NCBI RefSeq assembly: GCF_007680845.1
Contig: NZ_VEIY01000008.1
Location: forward strand, 1-64,000
DNA length: 64,000 nt
Source: Curtobacterium pusillum
GTDB taxonomy: Bacteria > Actinomycetota > Actinomycetes > Actinomycetales > Microbacteriaceae
Reading direction: 5' to 3'
In this document: positions 43,622-52,808 of the stretch, piece after piece
Numbering within the stretch: the first letter of the stretch is position 1
Layout of the letters: each line of letters starts with the position of its first letter
The notes under the pieces: model-generated
Told to the model about the DNA's origin: nothing
The model's database searches: none
The model's input: only the letters and a program-made list of their open reading frames with translations
Program-made: the position numbers and the translations under genes

Positions 43622-45093
43622 ACAGACATCCTACGTCTCGGGGTGGTTCGGGGAGCGGAACTGCCCGCCGTGGGGGAGTAGCGGACGGGCTGGACGGTGC
43701 GGGCGACGGTCTCGCGGAGCGCTTCGAGCGACGCGCCCCCGAGTCCGCCGAGCCTGGCGGCCCGAGCTTGCACGAGCACGTTGCCGAGCGCGGTCGCCTC
43801 CACCGGTCCGGCGAGGACCGGCAGCCCGGTGCGGTCGGCGGTCAGCTGGCAGAGCAGTCGGTTCTGGGACCCACCACCAACGATGTGCACCTGTCGGACG
43901 TCTTTGCCCGTGACGGCGACGATCGTCTCGAGCGTCGTGGCGTAGGCCGCGGCGAGCGATTCGAGGATCGAGCGCACGAACTCGGCGGGGGTGGCGGGTG
44001 CCGACAACCCGTGGTCGGTGCACCACGCGGCGATCCGAGCGGGCATGTCGCCGGGCGGCGTGAACGACTCGTCCGCGACGTCGAAGACGGGGACCGGGGC
44101 GGTGACGGCCGCGGCGGAGGCGAGCAGCGCCTCCAGGTCGACACGCTCGCCACCGCGTTCCCAGGTGCGCACGCTCTCGGAGAGCAGCCACAGTCCGGAC
44201 ACGTTCTTGAGGAACCGGACCCGTCCGTCGACGCCGCCCTCGTTGGTGCAGTTCGCCTCGCGCGATGCGTCCGTCAGGACGGGCGCGTCGAGCTCGACGC
44301 CGACGAGCGACCACGTGCCGGACGAGATGTACGCGAAGTCCGGGTCGGTCGCGGGGATCGCGACGACGGCTGAGGCCGTGTCGTGCGAGCCCACCAACGT
44401 GACGGGCGCCTGTCCGCCGACGGCTTCGGCGACGGACGGCAGCAGGGGACCGAGTCGGTCGCCCGGGTCGCGCAGCGTGGGCAGCAGTCCGCTCGGGAGG
44501 CCCGCAGCAGCCCGCAACGCCGGGTCCCATCCGCGGGTGGTCGCGTTCAGGGCCCCGGTCGTCGAGGCGTTCGTGCGCTCGGCCGCCTCGACCCCAGTGA
44601 GCCAGTAGCCGAGGAGGTCAGGGACGAGCAGCGCCCGCTGCGCGAGCGCGAGCGACGGATCGGCGGCGAACTGGAACACCGTGTTGAACGGCAGGTGCTG
44701 CAGACCGTTCCGGGCGTACATCGAGGCGGCGTCGAGTCGCTCGTGCACCGGGTGGACACCGTGCTCGTGGCGTTCGTCCCGGTAGTGGTACGGCAGGCCG
44801 AGGAGCCGGCCGCCGCGGAGCAGGCCGTAGTCGACCGCCCATGAATCGATGCCGATGCTGACGATCCCGGGGTGCGCGGCGAAGGCGTCCCGCAGGCCGG
44901 CCGTCACCTGCCGGTAGAGCTCGACGACGTCCCAGTGCAGGGCCTCGCGGTCGCCCTCGTGCACGGCGACCGGACCGTTCGGGAACCGGGCGACGTGGTC
45001 CATCCGGACGCCCTCGGCGTCGACGTGGCCGACGATCACGCGGCCACTGGTGGCGCCGAGGTCGACCGCGGCGACGCTGCCGCTGCTCGTCAC
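43618..45093 (-). CDS. rhaB: Rhamnulokinase
   Basis: A 491-residue FGGY kinase. [16 protein letters not shown] is the first phosphate motif, [14 protein letters not shown] the sugar-binding region, [12 protein letters not shown] and [14 protein letters not shown] the later motifs, and [14 protein letters not shown] the adenosine site; all match RhaB. It phosphorylates L-rhamnulose at C1. GTG 45093 is chosen, 5 nt after the aldolase stop. Operon order is rhaI, rhaEW, rhaB, lldD. Confidence 0.92.
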   Translation of the reverse strand: MTSSGSVAAVDLGATSGRVIVGHVDAEGVRMDHVARFPNGPVAVHEGDREALHWDVVELYRQVTAGLRDAFAAHPGIVSIGIDSWAVDYGLLRGGRLLGLPYHYRDERHEHGVHPVHERLDAASMYARNGLQHLPFNTVFQFAADPSLALAQRALLVPDLLGYWLTGVEAAERTNASTTGALNATTRGWDPALRAAAGLPSGLLPTLRDPGDRLGPLLPSVAEAVGGQAPVTLVGSHDTASAVVAIPATDPDFAYISSGTWSLVGVELDAPVLTDASREANCTNEGGVDGRVRFLKNVSGLWLLSESVRTWERGGERVDLEALLASAAAVTAPVPVFDVADESFTPPGDMPARIAAWCTDHGLSAPATPAEFVRSILESLAAAYATTLETIVAVTGKDVRQVHIVGGGSQNRLLCQLTADRTGLPVLAGPVEATALGNVLVQARAARLGGLGGASLEALRETVARTVQPVRYSPTAGSSAPRTTPRRRMSV

Positions 45094-45097
45094 GGCG

Positions 45098-47182
45098 TCA
45101 CCGGAGGAACGCGGCGGCGACGCCCGCGTCCACGGGTACGTGCAGGCCGGTGGTGTGCGAGAAGTCGTCGGTGCAGATCGCGTACACGGCGTTGGCGACG
45201 TTCTCCGGCACGACCTCGCGCTTGAGGATCGTGCGCTGGGCGTAGAACTTCCCGAGGTCCTGCTCGTCGATGCCGTAGGTCTTCGCCCGGTTCGCACCCC
45301 AGCCGGACGCGAAGATGCCCGAGCCGCGGACGACGCCGTCAGGGTTGATGCCGTTCACGCGGACGCCGTGCTCGCCGAGCTCGGCCGCGAGGAGCCGCAC
45401 CTGGTGTGCCTGGTCGGCCTTCGTCGCCGAGTACGCGATGTTGTTCGGACCGGCGAACACCGAGTTCTTGCTCGAGATGTACACGATGTCGCCGCCCAGG
45501 CCCTGCTCGATGAGGACCTTCGCCGCCGCCTTGGACACGAGGAACGAGCCCTTCGCCATGACGTCGTGCTGCAGGTCCCAGTCCTGCTCGGTGGTCTCGA
45601 GCAGGCTCTTGCTGAGGCTCAGGCCCGCGTTGTTCACGACGAGGTCGAGGCCGCCGAAGTGCAGCAGCGTCTGCTGGATCGCCTGGTCGATCGCGCCGGC
45701 GTCCGTCACGTTCGCCGCGACGCCGATGGCCCGGTCCTCGTTGCCGATCTCGGCGGCGGCTTCCTGCGCCTTCGCGAGGTCGAGGTCGGCGATGACGACG
45801 GCGGCACCCTCGGCCGCCAGGCGCTTCGCGATCGCCTTGCCGATGCCGCTCGCCGCGCCCGTCACGAGGGCGATCCGCGTGGCGAGCTTCTTCGGGGCGG
45901 GCATCCGCTGGAGCTTCGCCTCTTCCAAGGACCAGTACTCGATGCGGAACTTCTCGGCCTCGTCGATGGGGGCGTACGTGCTGAGGGACTCCGCGCCGCG
46001 CATGACGTTGATGGCGTTCACGTAGAACTCGCCGGCGACCCGGGCCGTCTGAGCGTCCTTGCCGTACGAGAACATCCCGACGCCGGGGACGAGCACGATG
46101 AGCGGGTCAGCGCCGCGGATCGCGGGGGACTCCGGCGTCGCGTGCCGGTCGTAGTACGCCTGGTAGTCGGCGCGGTACTGCTCGTGGAGTTCGTGCAGGC
46201 GCTCTCGCTGCTCCTCGACGGTCGTTGTCGCCGGCAGGTCGAGCAGGAGCGGCTTCACCTTCGTGCGGAGGAAGTGGTCGGGGCAGCTCGTGCCGAGGGC
46301 GGCGAGCTCCGGTGCGCGCTCGCTCGCCAGGAAGTCGAGCACGACGTCGCTGTCGGTGAAGTGGCCCACCACCGGCTTGTCGTGGCCGGCGATGCCGCGG
46401 ATGGTCGGGGCGAGGGCTGCCGCGCGCTCGTGGCGCTCGTCGGTCGGGAGCGCCTCGAACTCCGGTCGGACGGGGCCGAACGGCTGGTCCTTGCCGTGCG
46501 ACGCGATGTACTGCTCCGCGGTGTCGATGATCCAGCGGGAGTTCGCTTCCGTCTCAGCCGACGAGGAGCCCCAGGCGGTGATGCCGTGGCCGCCGAGGAT
46601 CGTGCCGATCGCCTGCGGGTTGTCCCGCCTGATCGCGGCGATGTCGAGGCCGAGCTGGAACCCCGGGCGACGCCACGGCACCCACACGACCCGGTCGCCG
46701 AAGATCCGCTCCGTCAGCTCGGGGCCGTCCGCCGCCGTCGCGATCGCGATGCCGGCGTCCGGGTGCAGGTGGTCGACGTGCGCCGCGTCGACGAGGGCGT
46801 GCATCGCCGTGTCGATCGACGGCGCGGCGCCGCCCTTGCCGTGCAGGGTGTAGTCGAACGCGGCGACCATCTCGTCTTCGCGCTCCACACCCGGGTACAC
46901 CTGCTGGAGGGCACGGACCCGGTCGACCCGCAGCACCGCGAGCCCCGCCGGGGTGAGGGTGCCGAGGTCGCCCCCGGAGCCCTTCACCCAGAGCAGCTCC
47001 ACCGGCTCGCCGGTCACCGGGTCGGTGTCGGTGCCCTTCGCCGACGTGTTGCCGCCGGCGTAGTTCGTGACTCGGGGGTCCGAGCCGAGCGCGTTCGAGC
47101 GCGCGATGAGCGCACTGATCGTGGTGTCTGCGGACGTGGGCTGCGCTTCGGGGTCCACCCGTGCCTCCAGTGTGTGTGTCAT
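45098..47182 (-). CDS. rhaEW: Bifunctional rhamnulose-1-phosphate aldolase / lactaldehyde dehydrogenase
   Basis: A 694-residue two-domain protein. The N-terminal class II aldolase part (about 1-420) has YAGGNTSAKG, DHLHPDAGIAIA and ILGGHGITAWG, with metal-ligand histidines. The C-terminal SDR part (about 430-694) has VTGAASGIG, NNAG and YSATK. It cleaves L-rhamnulose 1-phosphate to dihydroxyacetone phosphate and L-lactaldehyde and oxidises the latter to L-lactate, as described for RhaEW in Bacillus, Chloroflexus and Actinobacteria. It is the second gene, 4 nt after rhaI. Confidence 0.9.
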   Translation of the reverse strand: MTHTLEARVDPEAQPTSADTTISALIARSNALGSDPRVTNYAGGNTSAKGTDTDPVTGEPVELLWVKGSGGDLGTLTPAGLAVLRVDRVRALQQVYPGVEREDEMVAAFDYTLHGKGGAAPSIDTAMHALVDAAHVDHLHPDAGIAIATAADGPELTERIFGDRVVWVPWRRPGFQLGLDIAAIRRDNPQAIGTILGGHGITAWGSSSAETEANSRWIIDTAEQYIASHGKDQPFGPVRPEFEALPTDERHERAAALAPTIRGIAGHDKPVVGHFTDSDVVLDFLASERAPELAALGTSCPDHFLRTKVKPLLLDLPATTTVEEQRERLHELHEQYRADYQAYYDRHATPESPAIRGADPLIVLVPGVGMFSYGKDAQTARVAGEFYVNAINVMRGAESLSTYAPIDEAEKFRIEYWSLEEAKLQRMPAPKKLATRIALVTGAASGIGKAIAKRLAAEGAAVVIADLDLAKAQEAAAEIGNEDRAIGVAANVTDAGAIDQAIQQTLLHFGGLDLVVNNAGLSLSKSLLETTEQDWDLQHDVMAKGSFLVSKAAAKVLIEQGLGGDIVYISSKNSVFAGPNNIAYSATKADQAHQVRLLAAELGEHGVRVNGINPDGVVRGSGIFASGWGANRAKTYGIDEQDLGKFYAQRTILKREVVPENVANAVYAICTDDFSHTTGLHVPVDAGVAAAFLR

Positions 47183-47186
47183 CTGT

Positions 47187-48359
47187 CTACGCGCCCCAAC
47201 CGGCCTGGACGCCGCCGACGCGGTCCTCGGCGATGGACTGCTGGTACCCCGACTCGAGGTACGCGCGCATCGGGTTCGCCGGCAGGCCGCGGGACTCACG
47301 CCAGGCGGCGAGGTCCTTGCGGACGTCGGTCTGGTACGCGTCCATGAAGATCTCGTTCGCGCCGAGGACGTCGTGCGCCTCTTGCGCGGCGGTGAGGGCG
47401 ACGCGGTCGAGGAGCAGCGCGCGGGCCGTTATCTCCTGCACGTTGAGCACCGAGCGGATCTGGCCGGGGATCTTGTCCTCGATGTTGTGGCACTGGTCGA
47501 GCATGAACGCGACGTCGGGGTTGTCGTAGCCGCCGCCGCGGATGACTTCGACCAGGATGCGGAACAGCTGGAACGGGTCCGCCGCACCCACGATGAGGTC
47601 GTCGTCGGCGTAGAAGCGCGAGTTGAAGTCGAAGCTGCCGAGCTTGCCGAGGCGGAGCAGCTGCATGACGATGAACTCGATGTTCGTGCCGGGGGCGTGG
47701 TGGCCGGTGTCGAGGCAGACCATCGCCTTGTCGCCGAGGGCTGCCGTCTGCACGTAGCTCGTGCCCCAGTCCGGGACGTCCGTGTGGTAGAACGACGGCT
47801 CGAAGAACTTGTACTCGAGCACCAGGCGCTGGTCCGGGCCGAGGCGGTCGTAGATCGTGCTGAGCGACTCGTGCAGGCGGTCCTGGCGGCTCCGCATGTC
47901 TTCCTGGCCGGGGTAGTTCGAACCCTCGGCCAGCCAGATCTTGAGGTCGCGGCTGCCGGTGGCGTCCATCACGTCGATGCACCGCAGGTGGTGGTCGATC
48001 GCCTTCTGCCGGATCGACTCTTCGACGTGGGTGAGGGCGCCGAACTTGTAGTCGTCGTCCTGGAAGGTGTTCGAGTTGACGGTGCCGAGCCGGACGCCGT
48101 GCTCTTCCGCGTGGCGCTTGAGGTCGGCGAAGTCGTCCACGAGGTCCCACGGGATGTGCAGCGCCACGCTCGGAGCCAGTCCGGTGAACTCGTGCACCTT
48201 GGCGGCGTCGGCGATCTTCTCGTAGGGGTCCCGCGGGGTGCCCGGCGTGCTGAACACCTTGAAGCGGGTGCCGGAGTTGCCGAACGCCCAGCTCGGGAGC
48301 TCGATCTGTTGTGCCGCCAGCTGGTCGGCGATGCCGGCGAAGCTCGGGGTCGATGTCAT
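47187..48359 (-). CDS. rhaI: L-rhamnose isomerase (RhaI type)
   Basis: A 390-residue TIM-barrel isomerase of the RhaI (Pseudomonas stutzeri) type, not the RhaA type. Supporting segments: ELPSWAFGNSGTRFKVF, GLAPSVALHIPWD, LWLAEGSN-type IWLAEGSNYPGQ, LEYKFFEPSFYHTDVPDWGT, CLDTGHHAPGTNIEFIV and FDFNSRFYADDDLIVG. It converts L-rhamnose to L-rhamnulose with a divalent metal. First gene of the leftward catabolic operon; the identical LacI operator and the G tract lie just upstream. Confidence 0.92.
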   Translation of the reverse strand: MTSTPSFAGIADQLAAQQIELPSWAFGNSGTRFKVFSTPGTPRDPYEKIADAAKVHEFTGLAPSVALHIPWDLVDDFADLKRHAEEHGVRLGTVNSNTFQDDDYKFGALTHVEESIRQKAIDHHLRCIDVMDATGSRDLKIWLAEGSNYPGQEDMRSRQDRLHESLSTIYDRLGPDQRLVLEYKFFEPSFYHTDVPDWGTSYVQTAALGDKAMVCLDTGHHAPGTNIEFIVMQLLRLGKLGSFDFNSRFYADDDLIVGAADPFQLFRILVEVIRGGGYDNPDVAFMLDQCHNIEDKIPGQIRSVLNVQEITARALLLDRVALTAAQEAHDVLGANEIFMDAYQTDVRKDLAAWRESRGLPANPMRAYLESGYQQSIAEDRVGGVQAGWGA

Positions 48360-48382
48360 CGTTGCACTTCCTCGTGGTCGAT

Positions 48383-48394
48383 TGAATCGTTTCA
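48383..48394 (-). promoter_or_regulatory. LacI-type rhamnose operator upstream of rhaI
   Basis: On the coding strand the sequence is TGAAACGATTCA, ending 24 nt before the rhaI start codon. The same 12-mer, in the same orientation to its gene, is before the MFS transporter at 56722-56733. A clear -35 box is not found, partly because the upstream DNA is a G/C homopolymer. Confidence 0.8.
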
Positions 48395-48419
48395 TACGGT
48401 ACGCGCTGCGCGCGGTTCG

Positions 48420-48487
<68 letters not shown>

Positions 48488-48578
48488 CGGCGGAACCAGG
48501 TTCCGGACACAGCACCACGCTTTTCCGCGGTGCTGTGTCTGTCGCGCGGTGTCGAAACGCCGGAACCTGGTTCCGCCG
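48488..48578. terminator. Double inverted repeat downstream of rhamnosidase gene
   Basis: Outer arms CGGCGGAACCAGGTTCCG (48488-48505) and CGGAACCTGGTTCCGCCG (48561-48578) pair perfectly over 18 bp, and each arm is itself a short palindrome (GGAACC-A-GGTTCC). Inside, GACACAGCACC (48506-48516) pairs with GGTGCTGTGTC (48529-48539). The element begins 58 nt past the GH78 stop, so it can act as its terminator; the cruciform shape also recalls a mobile or protein-bound element. Confidence 0.65.
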
Positions 48579-48636
48579 GGCGCCCCGCCCCGCCGTGCCG
48601 CGGCGCGGCGCGGGGCGCTGCGCCGCGCGCCGCGCG

Positions 48637-50961
48637 CTACGCGGCCGGCACGGCCGCCGCCACGCGGAACTCGTGCGCGCCCGCACCCACGCGCTGCTCC
48701 GGCGAACCGGGCAGCCGCACGACCGCCGACACCCCCTCCGGCACCGTCGCCCGCACCACGAGCTCGCCGTCGACGAGCTCCCACCGCACTGCGACGTGCC
48801 CGTGCACCGTGTCGAGCGAGGTCGACGCCCACGTCAGACCGCCACCGGGCTGCGGCGCCACCAACACCGTCGCGTACCCGGGCTCCAGCGGCGCGAGTCC
48901 GCCCACGACCCGGTGCATCCAGTCCGCGACCGCACCGAGCGCGTAGTGGTTGAACGAGGTCATCTCCCCGGGGTTGATCGTGCCGTCGGGCAGCATCGAG
49001 TCCCACCGCTCCCACACCGTCGTCGCGCCCATCGTCACCGGGTACAGCCACGAGGGGCACTCGGTCTGCAGCAGCAGCCGGTACGCATCGTCCAGGTGCC
49101 CGGTCTTGGTCAGCGCGTCGGTGATGAACGGCGTGCCCGCGAACCCGGTGGAGATCCGGTACCCGGACGCCTCGGCCAGCTCGGCGAGCCGGTCGCCCGC
49201 CTTCGCCTCGCCCTCGGCGTCGAGGATCCCGAACACGATCGCCAACGTGTAGACGGTGGTCGAGTCGGACAGGATCCGCCCGTCGTCCTGCAGGTAGTGG
49301 GCTCGGAAGCCGGCCTGGAGGCGCGACGCCAGTTCCCGGAACTCGGCCGCTTCCGCCTCGTGGCCGCCCAGGAGCTCGGCCGCCTCCGCCACGATCGTGG
49401 CGGACCGGTACGCGCAGATGGTCGCCACGACGCCCTTGTCGGCCTTGGCGTCCGCGGGGTCCTCCGGCGGAGCATCCGGGTCGAGCCAGTCGCCGAACTG
49501 GAACACGGTGTCCCAGAGGTCCTGCGGCGACAGGTGGTCGCGGATCCGTCGGAGGTGCGCGGCCATCGAGTCGAACTGCTCCTCGAGCACCGCCGTGTCG
49601 CCGTACGCCTGGTAGAGCGTCCACGGCACCCAGACCCCGGCATCGGACCAGATCGCGGTCGCGTCGGGCTTGCCGAAGTCCTCGGCGGGGGAGTACTTCA
49701 GCACGTCCGGCACCACGAACGGGATGACCCCGTCGGCGTGCTGCTGCTCGAGCCACACGTCCCGCAGCCAGTCGCCGAGGAAGGTCCGCGTGTCGAACAG
49801 ATAGGACGCCGTCGGCGCGAACGCCGCGATGTCCCCGGTCCAGCCGAGCCGTTCGTCGCGCTGCGGGCAGTCGGTCGGGACGCTGAGGAAGTTGCCCTGC
49901 ATGCCCCGGACGACGTTGTCGTGGAAGGTGTTGAGCAGCTCGTGGCTCGACTCGAAGGTGCCGGTGCGGGCGAGGTTCGAGCCGACCTGCACGGCGGTCA
50001 ACGCCGCGCGCAGTTCGTCGAGCGTGCCCGGCCAGCCGTCGACCTGGGCGTACCGGAAGCCGTGGAACGTGAAGCGCGGCTCGAAGCGGTCGGGCTGCTC
50101 GGGACCGCTCCCGCTCAGGGTGAAGTGGTCGGTCGCCTTGGCGGTGCGCAGCGGACGGGTGCCGAGCTCGTCGTGCTCGAGCACCTCGGCGTGCTCGAGG
50201 GTCAGGACCGTCCCGGCCGGCCCGGAGGCGACGACCCGGACCCACCCGACCAGGTTCACGCCGAAGTCGATCAGCGTCGCCCCGGAAGGGCTCGTCCAGA
50301 CCTCGACCGGTGCGATCTCGGCGAGGGGGCGGACGGGCGGGACGGTGTCGGCCACCAGTTCCCGTTCGCCGGTGTCGATCGTGCGCACGCCGGTGGTCCG
50401 TCCCTCGTGCCCGTCGACGCTCGGCACCGTGACCTCGCCCGGGGTGAGGAAGGAGCCATCACGCAGGCGCGCGTCGATGTCCTCGCCGTCGTAGAGCTGG
50501 TCGGCGGTGATCGCACTCGACAGCGCCTCCCAGTCGGTGTCGGTCGCGACGAGCTGCTCGTGGCCGTCCGCGAACCGGATGCGGAGCTCGGCGAAGCCCG
50601 CTGGCTCGTCGGCGTACCAGCCGCCGCCCCCGCCCCAGGCGAGGCGACCCGCTGCCCAGCCCTTGCCGAGCACGAGCGCGAGCACGGCTGCGTCCCCCGG
50701 GGTCGTCCCGGCGAGGTGTCCGGTGACGTCGTGCGAGACGACGCGGATGCGCCACTCGTAGCTCGTCCACCCCGGCTCGAGCAGGTGGTCGGAGACGCGT
50801 TGCCCGCCGAGCCAGGCCTCGACGACGCCGAGCGCGCTGACGTCGAGGGTGGCGCTCGTGACGGCCCCGTGGTCGGCGTCGAGAGAGAACTCCCGTCGCA
50901 GGATCGGTGCGCTCCCGAGGTCGGTGTCGGCCGCGATGAACGGTGCGGTCCAGGTGGTCAT
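48637..50961 (-). CDS. Alpha-L-rhamnosidase, GH78
   Basis: A 774-residue glycoside hydrolase of family 78. The family core is visible: LSVPTDCPQRDERLGWTGDIAAFAPTASY (about residues 363-391, including the catalytic acid region), KYSPAEDFGKPDATAIWSDAGVWVPWTLYQAYGD, and WERWDSMLPDGTINPGEMTSFNHYALGAVADWMHR. No signal peptide, so it acts inside the cell on imported rhamnosides. It is the last gene of the importer operon and shows that plant or microbial rhamnosides, not only free rhamnose, are used. Confidence 0.92.
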   Translation of the reverse strand: MTTWTAPFIAADTDLGSAPILRREFSLDADHGAVTSATLDVSALGVVEAWLGGQRVSDHLLEPGWTSYEWRIRVVSHDVTGHLAGTTPGDAAVLALVLGKGWAAGRLAWGGGGGWYADEPAGFAELRIRFADGHEQLVATDTDWEALSSAITADQLYDGEDIDARLRDGSFLTPGEVTVPSVDGHEGRTTGVRTIDTGERELVADTVPPVRPLAEIAPVEVWTSPSGATLIDFGVNLVGWVRVVASGPAGTVLTLEHAEVLEHDELGTRPLRTAKATDHFTLSGSGPEQPDRFEPRFTFHGFRYAQVDGWPGTLDELRAALTAVQVGSNLARTGTFESSHELLNTFHDNVVRGMQGNFLSVPTDCPQRDERLGWTGDIAAFAPTASYLFDTRTFLGDWLRDVWLEQQHADGVIPFVVPDVLKYSPAEDFGKPDATAIWSDAGVWVPWTLYQAYGDTAVLEEQFDSMAAHLRRIRDHLSPQDLWDTVFQFGDWLDPDAPPEDPADAKADKGVVATICAYRSATIVAEAAELLGGHEAEAAEFRELASRLQAGFRAHYLQDDGRILSDSTTVYTLAIVFGILDAEGEAKAGDRLAELAEASGYRISTGFAGTPFITDALTKTGHLDDAYRLLLQTECPSWLYPVTMGATTVWERWDSMLPDGTINPGEMTSFNHYALGAVADWMHRVVGGLAPLEPGYATVLVAPQPGGGLTWASTSLDTVHGHVAVRWELVDGELVVRATVPEGVSAVVRLPGSPEQRVGAGAHEFRVAAAVPAA

Positions 50962-50975
50962 GTGACTCGTGCCTT

Positions 50976-51869
50976 TCAGCCCTTGACGGCGCCGCTGGTC
51001 ATGCCGGCGACGATCTGGCGGTTGAAGAAGATGTAGAGGATGAGCGGGGGGATCGTGATGAGCAGCACGTCGGTGAACAGCAGGTTCAGCTGGCTGACCG
51101 ACTGGCTCTGGAACGCGTAGAGCGTCTGCTGCACCGTCGCGTTCTCCGATCCCGGCAGGAAGTACAGGGGGTTCGCGAAGTCGTTGAAGACCGCGACCGA
51201 CTGCACGAGCACGACCGTGATGATGACCGGCTTGAGCAGTGGCAGGACGACCCCGAAGAACAGTCGGACCGGGCCGGCCCCGTCGAGGACGGCGGCCTCG
51301 TCGAGCTCCTTCGGGATGGTCGCGACGAACGCCCGGAACAGCAGGATGCAGAACGACAGGCCGAAGGTCGCCTCGATGAGGATCATCCCGCCCATCGTCT
51401 TGAACAGGTTCAGCCCCTGCAGCACCCAGATCGTCGGGACGATCGCGGGCGGGACGATGAGCCCGGCGAGGACGAAGAAGTTGATCACGCCGTTCCACCG
51501 GCCGGGTCGCCGCTGCAGCACGTAGCCGACCATGGCGGAGAAGACCACCATGATGACCACGCTCCCGACGGTGAGCACGGCACTGTTGAGGAACGCCCGG
51601 ACGATGCCGCTCTCACCGGAGTTGAACACCGCTTCGAGGTTCTGCCACAGCTGCCACTGGGTCGGCAGGGTGAAGCCGAGCTGGTTCGCGTCGGCCGGGG
51701 ACTTCGCTGCCTGCAGGAGGACGAAGACGAACGGCACGAGGAAGACGACGAAGCTCACCACGATGGCGACGATGCCGATGATCCACTTACGGGTCGTCTG
51801 CCGCCGTCGGCGGTGCGGTGCGGCCGGGACGGTGCCGGCGCTGCGCCGGGGACTCGTGATGACGCTCAC
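50976..51869 (-). CDS. Rhamnoside ABC transporter permease (MalG-like)
   Basis: A 297-residue permease with a basic N-terminus, the first helix WIIGIVAIVVSFVVFLVPFVFVLLQA, EAA loop DEAAVLDGAGPVRLFFGVVLPLL, and the tail FFNRQIVAGMTSGAVKG. Start GTG 51869 overlaps the partner permease stop (GTGA), and the gene ends 14 nt before the rhamnosidase. Substrate follows from context. Confidence 0.9.
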   Translation of the reverse strand: MSVITSPRRSAGTVPAAPHRRRRQTTRKWIIGIVAIVVSFVVFLVPFVFVLLQAAKSPADANQLGFTLPTQWQLWQNLEAVFNSGESGIVRAFLNSAVLTVGSVVIMVVFSAMVGYVLQRRPGRWNGVINFFVLAGLIVPPAIVPTIWVLQGLNLFKTMGGMILIEATFGLSFCILLFRAFVATIPKELDEAAVLDGAGPVRLFFGVVLPLLKPVIITVVLVQSVAVFNDFANPLYFLPGSENATVQQTLYAFQSQSVSQLNLLFTDVLLITIPPLILYIFFNRQIVAGMTSGAVKG

Positions 51870-52804
51870 AGGTCTGCCTCTTTCCGGTTGAGGAGCCACG
51901 AGACCGGCACCATGATCGCGGTGACGACGACGAACAGGACGACGTTCCCGGCGGTGGACAGTCCGTAGAACCCGGCCTGGTACTGCTTGTAGATCACGCT
52001 CGCGATGACGTCGCTCGTGAACCCCGGTCCACCGCCGGTCATCGCCCAGATGAGGTCGAAGGACCGCAGGCCGCCGATGAGCGACAGGATGATGACGGTG
52101 CCCATCGCCGGTCGCGACAGCGGCAGGGTGATGTTCCGGAAGATCGACCACGAGCTCGCGCCGTCGACCCTGGCCGCCTCGAAGTACTCCTGCGGGATCG
52201 CCACGATGCCCGCGATGAAGATGAGGGTCGCGATGCCGACGCCCTTCCACACGTCCACCGCGGCGACGCTCCACAGGGCGAGGTTCGGGTCGGTCAGCCA
52301 CCCCGGGGTGGGGAGGCCGACCGAGCCGAGCAGGCCGTTCACGATGCCGTGGAAGGGGTCGAGCAGGGCCTTGAACGTGATGCCGATGCCGATCGTCGAC
52401 ACCAGCACGGGGAAGAACACCACCGCTCGCAGGTAGCCGCGCCCGAGCACGGGGCTCGTGAGGAGCAGGGCGAGGGCGAGTCCGAGGACCACCTTCGCCG
52501 CGCTCGTCACGAACCCGTACTCGAACGTGTGCACGAACCCGCTGAGCAGCTGCGGGTCCTGGAAGAACCGGACGAAGTTGTCGAAGCCGATGAAGGTCTG
52601 GTCGAACAGCGTCCAGCGGGTGAGCGAGAAGTAGAACCCCGCGAAGGTCGGGACCGCGAAGAACACGACGTACAGCGCGATCGCCGGGATGAAGAACCAC
52701 GCCGGGTAGAACGAGCGCATGCGCTTCCGGGCGGGTCCGGCACCGCCGGTGCCGGACCGGGTCGTCTTCGACGGCTCGAGCGCCGTCGTGAGCGTCGCGG
52801 TCAC
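51866..52804 (-). CDS. Rhamnoside ABC transporter permease (MalF-like)
   Basis: A 312-residue permease: first helix PAWFFIPAIALYVVFFAVPTFAGFYFSL, EAA loop EAARVDGASSWSIFRNITLPLSRP, and MTGGGPGFTSDVIASVIYKQ. GTG 52804 is 4 nt from the binding-protein stop. An acceptor for a shared MsmK-like ATPase encoded elsewhere is required, since no ATPase gene is in this operon. Confidence 0.9.
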   Translation of the reverse strand: MTATLTTALEPSKTTRSGTGGAGPARKRMRSFYPAWFFIPAIALYVVFFAVPTFAGFYFSLTRWTLFDQTFIGFDNFVRFFQDPQLLSGFVHTFEYGFVTSAAKVVLGLALALLLTSPVLGRGYLRAVVFFPVLVSTIGIGITFKALLDPFHGIVNGLLGSVGLPTPGWLTDPNLALWSVAAVDVWKGVGIATLIFIAGIVAIPQEYFEAARVDGASSWSIFRNITLPLSRPAMGTVIILSLIGGLRSFDLIWAMTGGGPGFTSDVIASVIYKQYQAGFYGLSTAGNVVLFVVVTAIMVPVSWLLNRKEADL

Positions 52805-52808
52805 GCCG

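Noticed and set aside
49313..49326. GGCCTGGAGGCGCG within the rhamnosidase gene as a repeat copy
   Set aside because: It encodes a conserved-looking helical segment and lacks a partner arm; codon usage alone could produce it.
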